Shown here in pieces: positions 15,503 through 26,976 of a DNA stretch of 64,000 bases. Where the stretch lies: assembly GCA_011526565.1 (NCBI GenBank), contig WYBL01000120.1:1-64000 (forward strand), written 5' to 3'. Each line of letters opens with the position of its first letter. Position 1 is the stretch's first letter. Below the pieces are notes generated by a model. The model saw only the letters and a program-made list of their open reading frames with translations, did not search any database and was not told the origin of the DNA. The translations under genes and the position numbers were made by a program. Source of the DNA: Acidobacteriota bacterium. GTDB taxonomy: Bacteria > Acidobacteriota > Vicinamibacteria > Fen-336.

Positions 15503-16974
15503 CGATCGGGTCGCGCAGCCTCCGCGCCCGGCTGACGGCCTGGTACGCGCTGAACCTCACCGTCGTGCTGGTCACCCTGGGCGCGCTGCTGTACGGCGTG
15601 GTGCGGCATCAGCTCCTCGTCCACCACGACGGCGAGCTGCGTCACGCCGCGGGCGCCGCGGCCACGGTGCTGGCGAGCGAGGCCGACTGCGAGCGGCTGA
15701 CGGCCACCCAGGTCGCCGCCCTCGACCGCCTCGGCCACGTGGTCCTGTTCCACGAGGCCGAGGCCCGGGGCCGGGTCTTCTACCGCTCCGCCGACTCCGA
15801 GGCGCTGCCGGTGCCGCCAGGCGACGAGGCGCTGCCGAAAGACGGCACGTTCCGCACGCTGGACTCCGCGAAGGGCCTGGTCCGCGCCTTCTCGCTGCCG
15901 TATCGAGCGCACTCCGGGCGGCGCGGCGTGATCCACGTGCTCGAGGGCCTGGGCGACGTCGTGGCACCGCTCGCCTCCCTGCGCCTGGCGCTGCTGGTGA
16001 TGGGGCCGGTCGCGATCCTGGTCTCGGCGGTGGGCGGCTACGCGCTCGTCGGTCGCACCCTCGCGCGCGTCGACGAGATCACCCGCCTCGCCCGCGAGAT
16101 CGAGGCGGACAACCTGGGCCGGCGGCTGCCCGAGCCCGCCGCCGAGGACGAGGTCGGGCGCCTGGTCGCGACCTTCAACCAGATGATCGGCCGGCTCGAC
16201 GCGTCGTTCGACGCGATGCGCCGCTTCACCGCCGACGCGTCGCACGAGCTGCGCACGCCGCTGGCCCACATGCGGGCGGCGATCGACGTCACGCTCAGCC
16301 GGCCGCGCGAGGCCGCGGAGTACGAAGCCGCGCTGCGCGGCGTCGGCATCGACGTCGACCGCCTGCGCGCGATCGTGGGCGACCTGCTGCTGCTGGCCCG
16401 GGCCGATGCCGGGCGCATCGCCCTCGAACGGCAGCCGGTCCGGCTCGACGTGCTGGCCGGCGAGGTCGTCGAGGCGTTCCAGGCGGCGGCCGCCGAGCGC
16501 GGCGTGGCGCTGACGATGGGCGCGGTCACGGCCGTCGGCGTCCTCGGCGACGAGCGGTGGCTCCGCCAGCTCCTCGCCAACCTGGTCGGCAACGCGCTCA
16601 AGTTCTCGGCGGCCCCGGCAGCGGCGGGCGCTCCGCTCGTCGCCGTGGCGGTGGCGGCCCGCGCCGAGGGCGCCGAGCTGACCGTCACGGACTCGGGGCC
16701 CGGGTTCCCCGACGAAGCGCTGCCGCACGTCTTCGACCGCTTCTTCCGGGCCGACTCCGTGCGGTCGAGCGTCGAGGGCTCGGGCCTCGGGCTCGCGATC
16801 GCGGCCTGGATCGTCGCCGCCCACGGCGGGTCGATCGTCGCGGCGAACCTCGCTGGCGGCGGCGCCGAGTGCCGGGTGCTGCTCCCGCAAGCGGGTGCGC
16901 GTACGCCGCAAGGTTCGATTAGGGATTCCTCAGAGAACCGCAGTCCTGGCGTTTCGGCGCCCTCCGGACACTGA
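15499..16974 (+). CDS. Membrane sensor histidine kinase (CusS/CopS-like)
   Basis: A 491-residue kinase from GTG 15499. Membrane segments lie at about residues 12-36 and 161-184, enclosing a periplasmic sensor of about 125 residues. A HAMP domain (about 184-237) is followed by the DHp helix with the phospho-accepting His249 in FTADASHELRTPLAHM and the catalytic domain with N (LVGNALKFS), G1 (VTDSGPGFP), F (VFDRFFR) and G2 (GSGLGLAI) boxes. The periplasmic part has His residues (HQLLVHHDGELRH) near the first membrane segment that could sense metal. Its start overlaps the regulator stop. The extended C-terminus ending PSGH is longer than usual. Confidence 0.93.
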   Translation: MTIGSRSLRARLTAWYALNLTVVLVTLGALLYGVVRHQLLVHHDGELRHAAGAAATVLASEADCERLTATQVAALDRLGHVVLFHEAEARGRVFYRSADSEALPVPPGDEALPKDGTFRTLDSAKGLVRAFSLPYRAHSGRRGVIHVLEGLGDVVAPLASLRLALLVMGPVAILVSAVGGYALVGRTLARVDEITRLAREIEADNLGRRLPEPAAEDEVGRLVATFNQMIGRLDASFDAMRRFTADASHELRTPLAHMRAAIDVTLSRPREAAEYEAALRGVGIDVDRLRAIVGDLLLLARADAGRIALERQPVRLDVLAGEVVEAFQAAAAERGVALTMGAVTAVGVLGDERWLRQLLANLVGNALKFSAAPAAAGAPLVAVAVAARAEGAELTVTDSGPGFPDEALPHVFDRFFRADSVRSSVEGSGLGLAIAAWIVAAHGGSIVAANLAGGGAECRVLLPQAGARTPQGSIRDSSENRSPGVSAPSGH

Positions 16975-16988
16975 AGGGAACCGGTCAG

Positions 16989-17028
16989 CCCCGGCCACGG
17001 CTGGCACGCCGGATGCACGTGGCCGGGG
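16989..17028 (+). terminator. Hairpin after the two-component operon
   Basis: A perfect 11-bp inverted repeat (CCCCGGCCACG ... CGTGGCCGGGG) with an 18-base loop starts 15 bases after the kinase stop at 16974 and ends before the next gene at 17062. There is no T-run after it. It is a probable terminator or attenuator. Confidence 0.5.
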
Positions 17029-17061
17029 CGGCGAGCCTGATCTCGTCGCTGGAGGACGCAC

Positions 17062-17778
17062 ATGCGGACGCGAACGGTGTTGCTGGCGGTGTTCCTGGTG
17101 TCCCCTCTGAGCGCGGAGTCCCCGCAGGCGCCTGAATCCCCGCGGACCGTTGCGTCGCTCCAGGCCGGCGTCGCCTCCGGATCGATGGGCTCGAACGGAG
17201 CCTCGCTCGGTGGCACGATCGTGACCGATCTCAACGCCCGCCTCGCGCTCGAAGCCACTGGCACGTACCACGGCCAGGGCATGGGGGCCGACGCCCTCAG
17301 CGCCTCGGCGAACGTGCACCTGCTGCTACGCCCCCGCAGCGAGCGCACGGTCCCGTACCTGACCCTCGGTGGCGGGATCTACCGCACCTCGTTCGACATG
17401 GGCAACGGCCGTTTCAGCGGCCCCATGAGCGGCCGCTCGGCGAACAGCGCCACGGGCTACGGAATGATGGGCGGTGGCTACGGCAACTACGGGATGATGG
17501 GCGCGGGCTACCCCGCTGCGGGCCCCGGCACCTGGAACTACGGTTCGATGCCGATGTTCTACGGCTCGCGCATGGGCGCGATGTCCTTCGGCCCCGACGG
17601 CCGCGCCACCGGGCAACGCTCCTTCACGGACCCGGCCGTGAGCGTCGGCGCGGGCCTGCGCATCGACCTCGGCTCACGCCTCGTGCTGCGGCCGGACGGC
17701 CGCGCCCTGGTCGTGCTGGGCGACGGCGACACCCGGACCGTCGGCGTCTTCACGGTCAACGTGGGCTACGGGTTCTGA
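17062..17778 (+). CDS. Outer-membrane beta-barrel protein with Met/Gly-rich loop
   Basis: A 238-residue protein with a signal peptide (cleavage after SAE) and beta-barrel features: SLQAGVASGS, LALEATGTYHGQ, TVPYLTLGGGIYRTSF, AVSVGAGLRIDLGSRL and a C-terminal strand ending VNVGYGF with terminal Phe, the outer-membrane insertion signal. Residues about 115-185 form a surface or periplasmic loop rich in Gly, Met, Tyr and Ser (GYGMMGGGYGNYGMMGAGYP). It resembles OmpW/OprF-like small barrels but with a Met-rich insertion that could bind Cu(I). GGAGG precedes the ATG at 17062. It stands between the two-component genes and the second efflux operon. Confidence 0.8.
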   Translation: MRTRTVLLAVFLVSPLSAESPQAPESPRTVASLQAGVASGSMGSNGASLGGTIVTDLNARLALEATGTYHGQGMGADALSASANVHLLLRPRSERTVPYLTLGGGIYRTSFDMGNGRFSGPMSGRSANSATGYGMMGGGYGNYGMMGAGYPAAGPGTWNYGSMPMFYGSRMGAMSFGPDGRATGQRSFTDPAVSVGAGLRIDLGSRLVLRPDGRALVVLGDGDTRTVGVFTVNVGYGF

Positions 17779-17814
17779 CAAGCTTCTGCGCGCCCTTCGT
17801 CAGGCCGTGATACC

Positions 17815-18183
17815 GTGGGAGTCGTGAAGGGTTTGTTCCGCACGAGATCGCGACGGTGGGCCGGGGCTGCCCGCCTCGTGGCCGCGCTGCTGCTCGCCCT
17901 GATCTGCGCCGACCTGGTGGCCGATGCGCGCTGCGACGTCGACGCGAAAGCCGCCGTCGCGGACTCGGCGCTCGTGGCCGGCGGCCTCGACCGCGGCTCC
18001 GACGAACCCTGCGTGTCGTTCTGTGTGCCGGACTGCTTCTGTTGTTCGCGCTCCGTCGGAGCCGTGGCCGACGTGGCGCCGCCGCGCCCCGCGCTGGCGG
18101 CAGTCTCGACGCCTCCCGCGAGCCCGCGCTGGCCGTTGGGTGTGCGCCCCGTCGCCGTCCCCCCCCCGCTCCTCCGCGGCTGA
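17815..18183 (+). CDS. Small Cys-rich exported leader protein (CzcI-like) of the czc operon
   Basis: A 122-residue protein with a basic N-terminus, a hydrophobic export segment (about residues 17-33) and a Cys-rich core C.SFC..DCFCC near residues 64-74. The C-terminus is Pro-rich and ends VPPPLLRG. It lies 90 bases before the TolC gene of the second efflux operon, the same position taken by the leaders at 12790 and 26518. It starts at GTG 17815 (a GTG at 17824 is the alternative); neither has a strong ribosome site. It probably binds metal in the periplasm and tunes the system, by analogy with CzcI; this is inference. Confidence 0.55.
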   Translation: MGVVKGLFRTRSRRWAGAARLVAALLLALICADLVADARCDVDAKAAVADSALVAGGLDRGSDEPCVSFCVPDCFCCSRSVGAVADVAPPRPALAAVSTPPASPRWPLGVRPVAVPPPLLRG

Positions 18184-18273
18184 TCGCCCGCAGCCGCGCG
18201 ACGTCCGCGGGATCGCTTCGGCGATCCGCGACGGCGCGTCCCCGGTCGTGCCGTCCGAACGAGGAGGAGTGTC

Positions 18274-19512
18274 TTGTCCGCATTGCCCGGACGTTGGTTC
18301 GTCGTGCTCGCCGTCGCTTCCGCGGGCCTCGCCCCGGAGGCCCCCGCCCAAGCGCCCCTCGGCGAGGAGTCGTACGTTCAGGTCGTGCTCCGGGCCCACC
18401 CGGCAGCGCGTCAGTCCACCGCCCTCGCCGCCGCAGCAGAGGCCGAGAGCCGTTCCGCTCGCCTGCTTCCAGATCCGGTGCTCGGTTTCTCGAGGGCCGA
18501 TGCCCACCCGCAGGGCGGAGCAAGCGGCTCGGAGACGGGGTGGTCGGTCTCGCAGCCGATCCCATGGCCGGCCACGTTCGCGGCGGGCAAGCGAGCCGCG
18601 GACCAGCAGGCCGCAGTGTTCCGCAACGAAGGCGTCGCGACGCGTTGGGAGCTGGAGATCGTCGCCCGCGCCACGTTCTCGCGCCTGCTCTACGCCCGCG
18701 CGGCCCTGGAGATCGCGACCTCCGCGGAGGCGGATGCGCTCGCGCTCAAGGACCTCACGGCCCGGCGAGCCGACCTGGGCGAGTCCCGCGAGGTAGATCG
18801 GATCAAGGCCGAGGTGGAGTGGCTCCGCGAACAGCGCACGCGGCGCTCGCTCGAACGCGAGGCCGAGGCCGTCGAGGCCATCCTTCGCCAGCTCGCCGTT
18901 GAGCCGCTGCCCCGACCCCTGATCGTGACGGGCGCACTGCCCGAGCCCGTGCCGGACACCAACGGCGACGACCTGCGGGCGCGGCTGCTGCAGGCCAACC
19001 CCGGGCTGCTCGCTTCGCAGGCCGCGGCGGCCCGTGAGGCCGAACTCGCGTCCGTCGCGCGGCGGAGCCGCGTACCCGACCTGGACGTCACCTGGTTCCG
19101 CGACGAAGAGCTGGACAAGACCGCCACCGGTTTCCAGTTCGGGGTTCGAGTGCCGCTGTGGAACGCGAACCGCGGCGCGATCGCCCGTGCTGAGGCGGCG
19201 GCCGCGCTGGCGAGCGCAGGCGCCCAGCGCGCGCTGCTGGAGCTGGAGAGCAGCCTCGAGAAGGCGCGGCAGGAACTCGACGTGGCCTCCCGCCAGGCCC
19301 AGATCGTGAGCGCGCGAATCCTGCCGGCCGCGGCCCGCAGTCTGGAGTTGGCACGGCTGAGCTACCAGGAGGGCGAGACGTCCCTGCTCGACCTGCTCGA
19401 CGCCCAGCGCACCTTCCGCGAGACGCAGCGCGAGGTCGCCGCGTCCCGCCTGGCCCTGGCTTTCGCCCTCGCCGACATCCGTCGGCTGGTGGGCCCCGAC
19501 TTCGGGAGATGA
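18274..19512 (+). CDS. TolC-family outer-membrane channel (CzcC-like)
   Basis: A 412-residue outer-membrane efflux protein: signal peptide (cleavage near APAQA), then the two OEP helical-hairpin repeats. Motifs include LLPDPVLGFSRA and SQPIPWPATFAAGK in the first half and the C-terminal SYQEGETSLLDLLDAQRTF, typical of CzcC/CusC relatives. It starts with TTG at 18274, supported by GAGGAGGAG at 18261-18269. Its stop overlaps the ATG of the next gene (ATGA), so the channel and membrane fusion protein are translationally coupled. Confidence 0.9.
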   Translation: MSALPGRWFVVLAVASAGLAPEAPAQAPLGEESYVQVVLRAHPAARQSTALAAAAEAESRSARLLPDPVLGFSRADAHPQGGASGSETGWSVSQPIPWPATFAAGKRAADQQAAVFRNEGVATRWELEIVARATFSRLLYARAALEIATSAEADALALKDLTARRADLGESREVDRIKAEVEWLREQRTRRSLEREAEAVEAILRQLAVEPLPRPLIVTGALPEPVPDTNGDDLRARLLQANPGLLASQAAAAREAELASVARRSRVPDLDVTWFRDEELDKTATGFQFGVRVPLWNANRGAIARAEAAAALASAGAQRALLELESSLEKARQELDVASRQAQIVSARILPAAARSLELARLSYQEGETSLLDLLDAQRTFRETQREVAASRLALAFALADIRRLVGPDFGR

Positions 19513-20762
19513 GCATGCGACCGATTGTCACGCGCACCTTTCTCGTTGCCGTCCTTTCCGCCACGCTCCACGCCTGCGGCTCTCGGCCGGCCGAAGCTCC
19601 CGCGCCGGAAGCGAGCCGAACCGAGGCGGCTGCGCAAGGCGCGGACGAACATCACGAGGGCGAGTTGCCAGAAACCGTCCGGCTGACTTCTGCAGCCATC
19701 GCGGAGGCGGGCATCGGCACCTGGCTCGTCAAGCCGATCAACCTCCAGCACCTGCTCGTGCTCAACGGCCAGGTCAGCCACGACGAGAACCGCCTGTTGC
19801 AGGTCGGCGCCAACGTCCGCGGCCGCGTCGTCTCGATCCCCGTCGACTTCGGTGCCCGGGTCGGCAAGGGCGACGTGCTGATGACGATCGAAAGCGTCGA
19901 GCTGGGCCGCGCCCGCGAAGAACTGGCGCGCGAGCTGTCCACCCTCGATGTCGCGGTCCGCGCGTACGAACGCGCGAAGTCGCTGGTCGAGGCCAAAGCC
20001 ATCAGCGCCGGCGAGTTCCAGGCGCGCGAGGGCGACTACCTCGCGAAGAAGGCCGCCGCGGAGGCCGCGGAGCGCACCCTCCACCTGCTCGGCGAGAGCC
20101 AGGAAGAAGTGGCCCGCATCCGCTCTCGGGCCGACGCGCGCGGGCTCGGGCACGACCCCGAAGACGGCGCCTCGCTCGCGCTGCGGGCCCCGTTCGCCGG
20201 CCGCGTCATCGACCGCAAGGTCACGCCCGGGGCGCTGTTCGAGGCGCTGCAGCCACTGCTCACGCTGGCCGACCTGTCGACAGTCTGGGTCTTCATGCAG
20301 GCCTATGAGAAAGACCTCGCCCAGCTCCGCGAGGGCGTCGAGGTGACCCTGCGCAGCGAGGCCTACCCCCAGGAAGCGTTCAAGGGCAAGGTGGACTTCG
20401 TCGGTAGCGTGATCGACCCGGCGAGCCGCACGGCGCGCGTGCGGGCCAGCGTGCCGAACCGCGCCGAGAAGCTGAAGCCCGGCATGTTCGTCAAGGCGCA
20501 GGTGGACGTGCCGCGCACGTACGACGGGGTCACGGTGCTGGCCGTCCCGCAATCCGCGCTGCAGGTGCTCGAGGGTCGCACCACGGTCTTCGTGCAGACG
20601 GAACCCGGGGTCTTCGTGCGGCGGCTGGTGGAGACGGCCCACACCTTCGAGGGGTTCACCGAGGTCTTCTCCGGCATCAAGGCCGGCGAGGTCGTCGTCA
20701 CCGAGGGCAGCTTCGTGCTCAAGTCCGAGTTCGCGAAGGCGTCGCTGGCGGACGAGCACTGA
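19509..20762 (+). CDS. CzcB-like membrane fusion protein
   Basis: A 417-residue periplasmic adaptor; signal sequence ends LHAC (Cys23), so it is probably a lipoprotein. A His/Glu patch (DEHHEGE, about residues 46-52) may bind metal. It has the usual order: barrel-sandwich halves (NVRGRVVSIPVDFGARVGKGDVL and LRAPFAGRVIDRKV), an alpha-hairpin between them, the beta-barrel (WVFMQAYEKDL; GKVDFVGSVIDPASRTARVR) and a membrane-proximal domain. No YHCPMHP metal domain is present, unlike the CusB-like protein at 9929. The start overlaps the TolC stop; it ends one base before the RND gene. Confidence 0.9.
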   Translation: MSMRPIVTRTFLVAVLSATLHACGSRPAEAPAPEASRTEAAAQGADEHHEGELPETVRLTSAAIAEAGIGTWLVKPINLQHLLVLNGQVSHDENRLLQVGANVRGRVVSIPVDFGARVGKGDVLMTIESVELGRAREELARELSTLDVAVRAYERAKSLVEAKAISAGEFQAREGDYLAKKAAAEAAERTLHLLGESQEEVARIRSRADARGLGHDPEDGASLALRAPFAGRVIDRKVTPGALFEALQPLLTLADLSTVWVFMQAYEKDLAQLREGVEVTLRSEAYPQEAFKGKVDFVGSVIDPASRTARVRASVPNRAEKLKPGMFVKAQVDVPRTYDGVTVLAVPQSALQVLEGRTTVFVQTEPGVFVRRLVETAHTFEGFTEVFSGIKAGEVVVTEGSFVLKSEFAKASLADEH

Positions 20763-20763
20763 G

Positions 20764-23841
<3,078 letters not shown>

Positions 23842-23850
23842 GAGGCGCAG

Positions 23851-24243
23851 ATGCAGACGAGCCCGTTGCACTTCGTGGTGGCCTTCATCCAGCCATTCCA
23901 ACTCGACCGCGTCATGGACGCGGTACGCTCGATACCCAACTTCCCGGGCCTCAGCGTCAGCGAGGTTCGCGGGTTCGGCGCGCACGGGGCTCACCCGCCG
24001 CGGGAGGGGGAGCGCGCCGAGGTCCACCCGCTCGAGGACGGTCTCCGCCTCGAAGTCTTCTGCAGGCCTGCCGACTTGATCGTGATCGTCGAGACGATCC
24101 GCAAGGCCGCGTACACCGGCCACGTCGGGGACGGCAAAATCTTCGCAGGGCCGGTCACGCTTGGCTACCGCGTCCGCACGGCGGAGTGGGGAGAGAGTTC
24201 GATCCTGAGGTCGGAGCGCCCCGCGGCCGGGAGCGGTGACTGA
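23851..24243 (+). CDS. PII-like (GlnB-family) regulator within a metal-efflux operon
   Basis: A 130-residue protein with the GlnB/GlnK fold signature: the first strand FVVAFIQPFQLDRVMDAV, a T-loop region (GFGAHGAHPPREGERAEV), LEVFCRPADLIVIVETIRKAA and the B-loop TGHVGDGKIF at residues 89-98, with Arg/Glu in YRVRTAEWGES near the C-loop. The T-loop lacks the Tyr that is uridylylated in GlnB, so nitrogen-type modification is unlikely. The T-loop has two His and a Cys sits in VFCRP. It has AGGAGG upstream and sits between czcA and a P-type ATPase, with its stop overlapping the ATPase start. It likely regulates the efflux proteins or senses a ligand linked to metal stress; ligand unknown. Confidence 0.85.
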   Translation: MQTSPLHFVVAFIQPFQLDRVMDAVRSIPNFPGLSVSEVRGFGAHGAHPPREGERAEVHPLEDGLRLEVFCRPADLIVIVETIRKAAYTGHVGDGKIFAGPVTLGYRVRTAEWGESSILRSERPAAGSGD

Positions 24244-26452
24244 GGTGGCGCCGCCGGCCGCCTTGCACTTCAGGGTCCGGGGCATGTCGTGCGCCGAGGA
24301 GGTCGCCGTCCTCAGGCGGGAACTCGGGCCGATCGCGGGGGGAGAGGACCGCCTGACCTTCGACATCCTGAGCGGTCGGATGAGCGTCGGCGGTCCGCCC
24401 GATGGCCTCACCGCCGAGCAGGTCGCCAACGCGGTGGCGCGAACGGGCATGAAGGCCGAGCCCTGGGCCGACGGCGCGCCATCGCCGGACCGGGACGACA
24501 AGTGGGCATTGGGGGGGCAGGCGTCGCTCACCGTCGCGAGTGGGGTGGCCGCCACCGCAGCATTCCTATGGCACGCCGTGGATGCTGGGAGTGTGGCCGC
24601 GGCATTCGGCTCCGAAGGTCTGGGACTCGCCAGCGAGGCTCCCGCGCTCACCAAGCTGCTCTACGCCGGGGCCATTCTTTCCGGCTCCTGGCACATCTTT
24701 CCCAAGGCCTGGAACGCGCTGCGCCGGCTCCAGCCCGACATGAACCTGCTGATGACCGTCGCGGTGATCGGGGCCGTCGGCATCGGCGAGTGGTTCGAGG
24801 CGGCCACAGTCGTTTTCCTGTTCGCGGTGTCACTCGCGCTCGAGTCCTGGAGCGTGGGCCGAGCCCGGCGGGCGGTGGCCGCCCTGATGGACCTGTCGCC
24901 GCCGACCGCGCGGCTGCAGGGACCCGATGGCGTGGAGCGCGAGGTGCCGCCCGCCGAGGTCGCGGTGGGCGCCGTCTTCGTCGTCAAGCCCGGCGAGCGG
25001 CTCCCGCTCGACGGACGCATCGTGTCGGGGACCAGCGCGGTCAACCAGGCACCGATCACCGGCGAGAGTCTGCCCACGCCGAAGGCGCCCGGAGACAGCG
25101 TCTTCGCGGGCACCATCAACGGCGACGGCGCCCTGGAGATCGAATGCACCAAGCCCGCCGCGGACACGGCCCTCGCTCACATGGTCCGCCTGGTGGCCGA
25201 TGCTCAGTCCCGCCGCGCTCCGTCCGAACAGTGGGTGGAGCGCTTTGCGCGCATCTACACGCCGGCCGTCATGGCTCTCGCGCTGCTGGTGCTCATCGTT
25301 CCGCCCGTCGCGTTGGGCGCCGACTGGAACGAATGGCTGTACCGGGCGCTCGTGCTGCTCGTTATCGGGTGCCCGTGCGCGCTGGTGATCTCCACGCCTG
25401 TGAGCATCGTGGCCGCGCTGGCGTCTGCGGCCCGCGAGGGCGTGTTGATCAAGGGCGGTCTCCACGTCGAGACCCCGGGTCGCCTGAAGGCCGTGGCTCT
25501 CGACAAGACCGGCACCCTCACCGAGGGGCGGCCGCGGGTCGTGGAGGTCGTCACTCTGGGCGGCCACGACGAGACGGAGCTGGTCAGGATCGCCGCGGCC
25601 ATGGAGGCGCGCAGCGGGCATCCGCTGGCCAAGGCCATCCTCGACCACGCCCGGGAGAGGGGCATCGCTTTCGCTCCCGCGGAGGATCTCCAGATCCTCC
25701 AGGGCAAAGGCGCGTCGGCCCGGATCGGCGGGCGGCAGTACTGGCTGGGCTCGCATCGCTACCTCGAGGAGAGAGGCGGGGAGAACGGGGACATTCACGA
25801 TCGCCTGGAGACGATGGCGCGGTCCGGGCGTTCTGTCGTGGTGGTCGGGGACGAGAGCCACGTCTGCGGCCTGATCGCGCTCGCGGACCGGGTGCGGCCA
25901 GAGGCCGCGGCGGCCGTCCAGGCGATGCGCGGCCTCGGCATCGAGCACGTGGTGATGCTCACCGGGGACAACCGGGGAACGGCAGCGGCGATCGCCAGCC
26001 AGACCGGCGTGGACGAAGTGCACGCCGAACTCCTTCCCGCGGACAAGGTCGAGGCGGTCGAAGGCCTGGTCTCCCGCTACGGCGCGGTCGCCATGCTCGG
26101 AGACGGCGTCAACGACGCTCCCGCCATGGCGCGAGCCACGATCGGGATCGCGATGGGCGCTGCTGGCAGCGACGCCGCCATCGAGACGGCGGACGTGGCC
26201 CTGATGGCCGACGACCTGTCGAGGGTCCCATGGTTGATCGGCCATTCACGGCGCGCGCTCGGGATCATTCGTCAGAACATCGCCCTTTCGTTGTCAGTGA
26301 AGGGAGCGTTCACGATCCTGACCTTCTCCGGGCACGCTTCGCTGTGGGCGGCGATCGCCGCCGACATGGGTGCTTCGTTGGTCGTGATCTTCAACGGGCT
26401 GAGACTGCTGCGACCGCCGGTGGGTCGAGCGGGTGCGCTCGGGAGCGAGTGA
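24236..26452 (+). CDS. P1B-type Zn/Cd/Pb-transporting ATPase (ZntA/CadA-like)
   Basis: A 738-residue P1B ATPase. Residues 1-80 are an HMA-like domain with GMSCAEE: Cys19 is present but the second Cys of the usual GxxCxxC is replaced by Glu, a form known in some CadA-like proteins. Two extra N-terminal membrane helices (about 96-155) precede the P-type core. Key motifs: TGES (275-278), CPC (379-381) in the sixth membrane segment, DKTGT with phosphorylated Asp423, SGHPLAKAI (HP of the nucleotide domain), MLTGDN and GDGVNDAPA, and DMGAS near the C-terminus, matching Zn/Cd/Pb pumps. It moves cytoplasmic metal to the periplasm, where the RND system upstream would expel it. GTG 24236 overlaps the PII gene. 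Confidence 0.93.
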   Translation: MTEVAPPAALHFRVRGMSCAEEVAVLRRELGPIAGGEDRLTFDILSGRMSVGGPPDGLTAEQVANAVARTGMKAEPWADGAPSPDRDDKWALGGQASLTVASGVAATAAFLWHAVDAGSVAAAFGSEGLGLASEAPALTKLLYAGAILSGSWHIFPKAWNALRRLQPDMNLLMTVAVIGAVGIGEWFEAATVVFLFAVSLALESWSVGRARRAVAALMDLSPPTARLQGPDGVEREVPPAEVAVGAVFVVKPGERLPLDGRIVSGTSAVNQAPITGESLPTPKAPGDSVFAGTINGDGALEIECTKPAADTALAHMVRLVADAQSRRAPSEQWVERFARIYTPAVMALALLVLIVPPVALGADWNEWLYRALVLLVIGCPCALVISTPVSIVAALASAAREGVLIKGGLHVETPGRLKAVALDKTGTLTEGRPRVVEVVTLGGHDETELVRIAAAMEARSGHPLAKAILDHARERGIAFAPAEDLQILQGKGASARIGGRQYWLGSHRYLEERGGENGDIHDRLETMARSGRSVVVVGDESHVCGLIALADRVRPEAAAAVQAMRGLGIEHVVMLTGDNRGTAAAIASQTGVDEVHAELLPADKVEAVEGLVSRYGAVAMLGDGVNDAPAMARATIGIAMGAAGSDAAIETADVALMADDLSRVPWLIGHSRRALGIIRQNIALSLSVKGAFTILTFSGHASLWAAIAADMGASLVVIFNGLRLLRPPVGRAGALGSE

Positions 26453-26517
26453 TCGCCAACGCGGGCCCACCGCACCGGATTGACGGTCATCGGTTCGCTC
26501 AGCGAGACTGTCGGGCG

Positions 26518-26901
26518 ATGATCCTCCGGCGCGTGGCGACACTGCTGCTCCTGGCGGTCCTCCTCGCTCCGGTGGTGGCGGTGGTCGCGGAAGCCGCCCA
26601 CGTCGCCTTCGACCACGAGACGAGCGACTCGCCGCTCGGTAGGGCTGGCGGTCTCGGACTGTTCCGACACGGCCACTTGCACTACGGGGATACCGCCGAG
26701 CACCAGCACCCAACGCTCGTCCCCAACACCACGGGAATCCGCACGCTGCCCCAGGTCGCGAGTGGCGTGGGCACGGCCACGTGGCACGGGGCGAAGTTCA
26801 CCGGGGCGCGGAGTTGTTCGCTTGCGGTCGCGGCCGAACGCGGCGGCGTGGGGCCTCCCCCCGCACCGCCGCCGCGCTCCATCGCCATCCTCAGGATCTG
26901 A
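26518..26901 (+). CDS. Small His-rich exported leader protein (CzcI-like) of the third efflux operon
   Basis: A 127-residue protein from ATG 26518 with an export segment (about residues 6-24), a His/Asp-rich part (HVAFDHE; FRHGHLHYGD; EHQHP) and a Pro-rich basic C-terminus, PPPRSIAILRI. It lies 75 bases before a TolC gene. The ribosome site is weak (GAG at -12). The pattern is the same as the leaders at 12790 and 17815, but His replaces Cys as the metal ligand, consistent with a softer-to-harder metal preference change; that is inference. The end PRSIAILRI resembles PRQVVLRI of the leader at 12790. Confidence 0.6.
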   Translation: MILRRVATLLLLAVLLAPVVAVVAEAAHVAFDHETSDSPLGRAGGLGLFRHGHLHYGDTAEHQHPTLVPNTTGIRTLPQVASGVGTATWHGAKFTGARSCSLAVAAERGGVGPPPAPPPRSIAILRI

Positions 26902-26976
26902 TTCCCTCGCTCGCCCGGCGGCGCCACGCGGTGCGCCGTCTCACTGGCCATTCGTGCGTTCCTGCGAGGGAGATTC

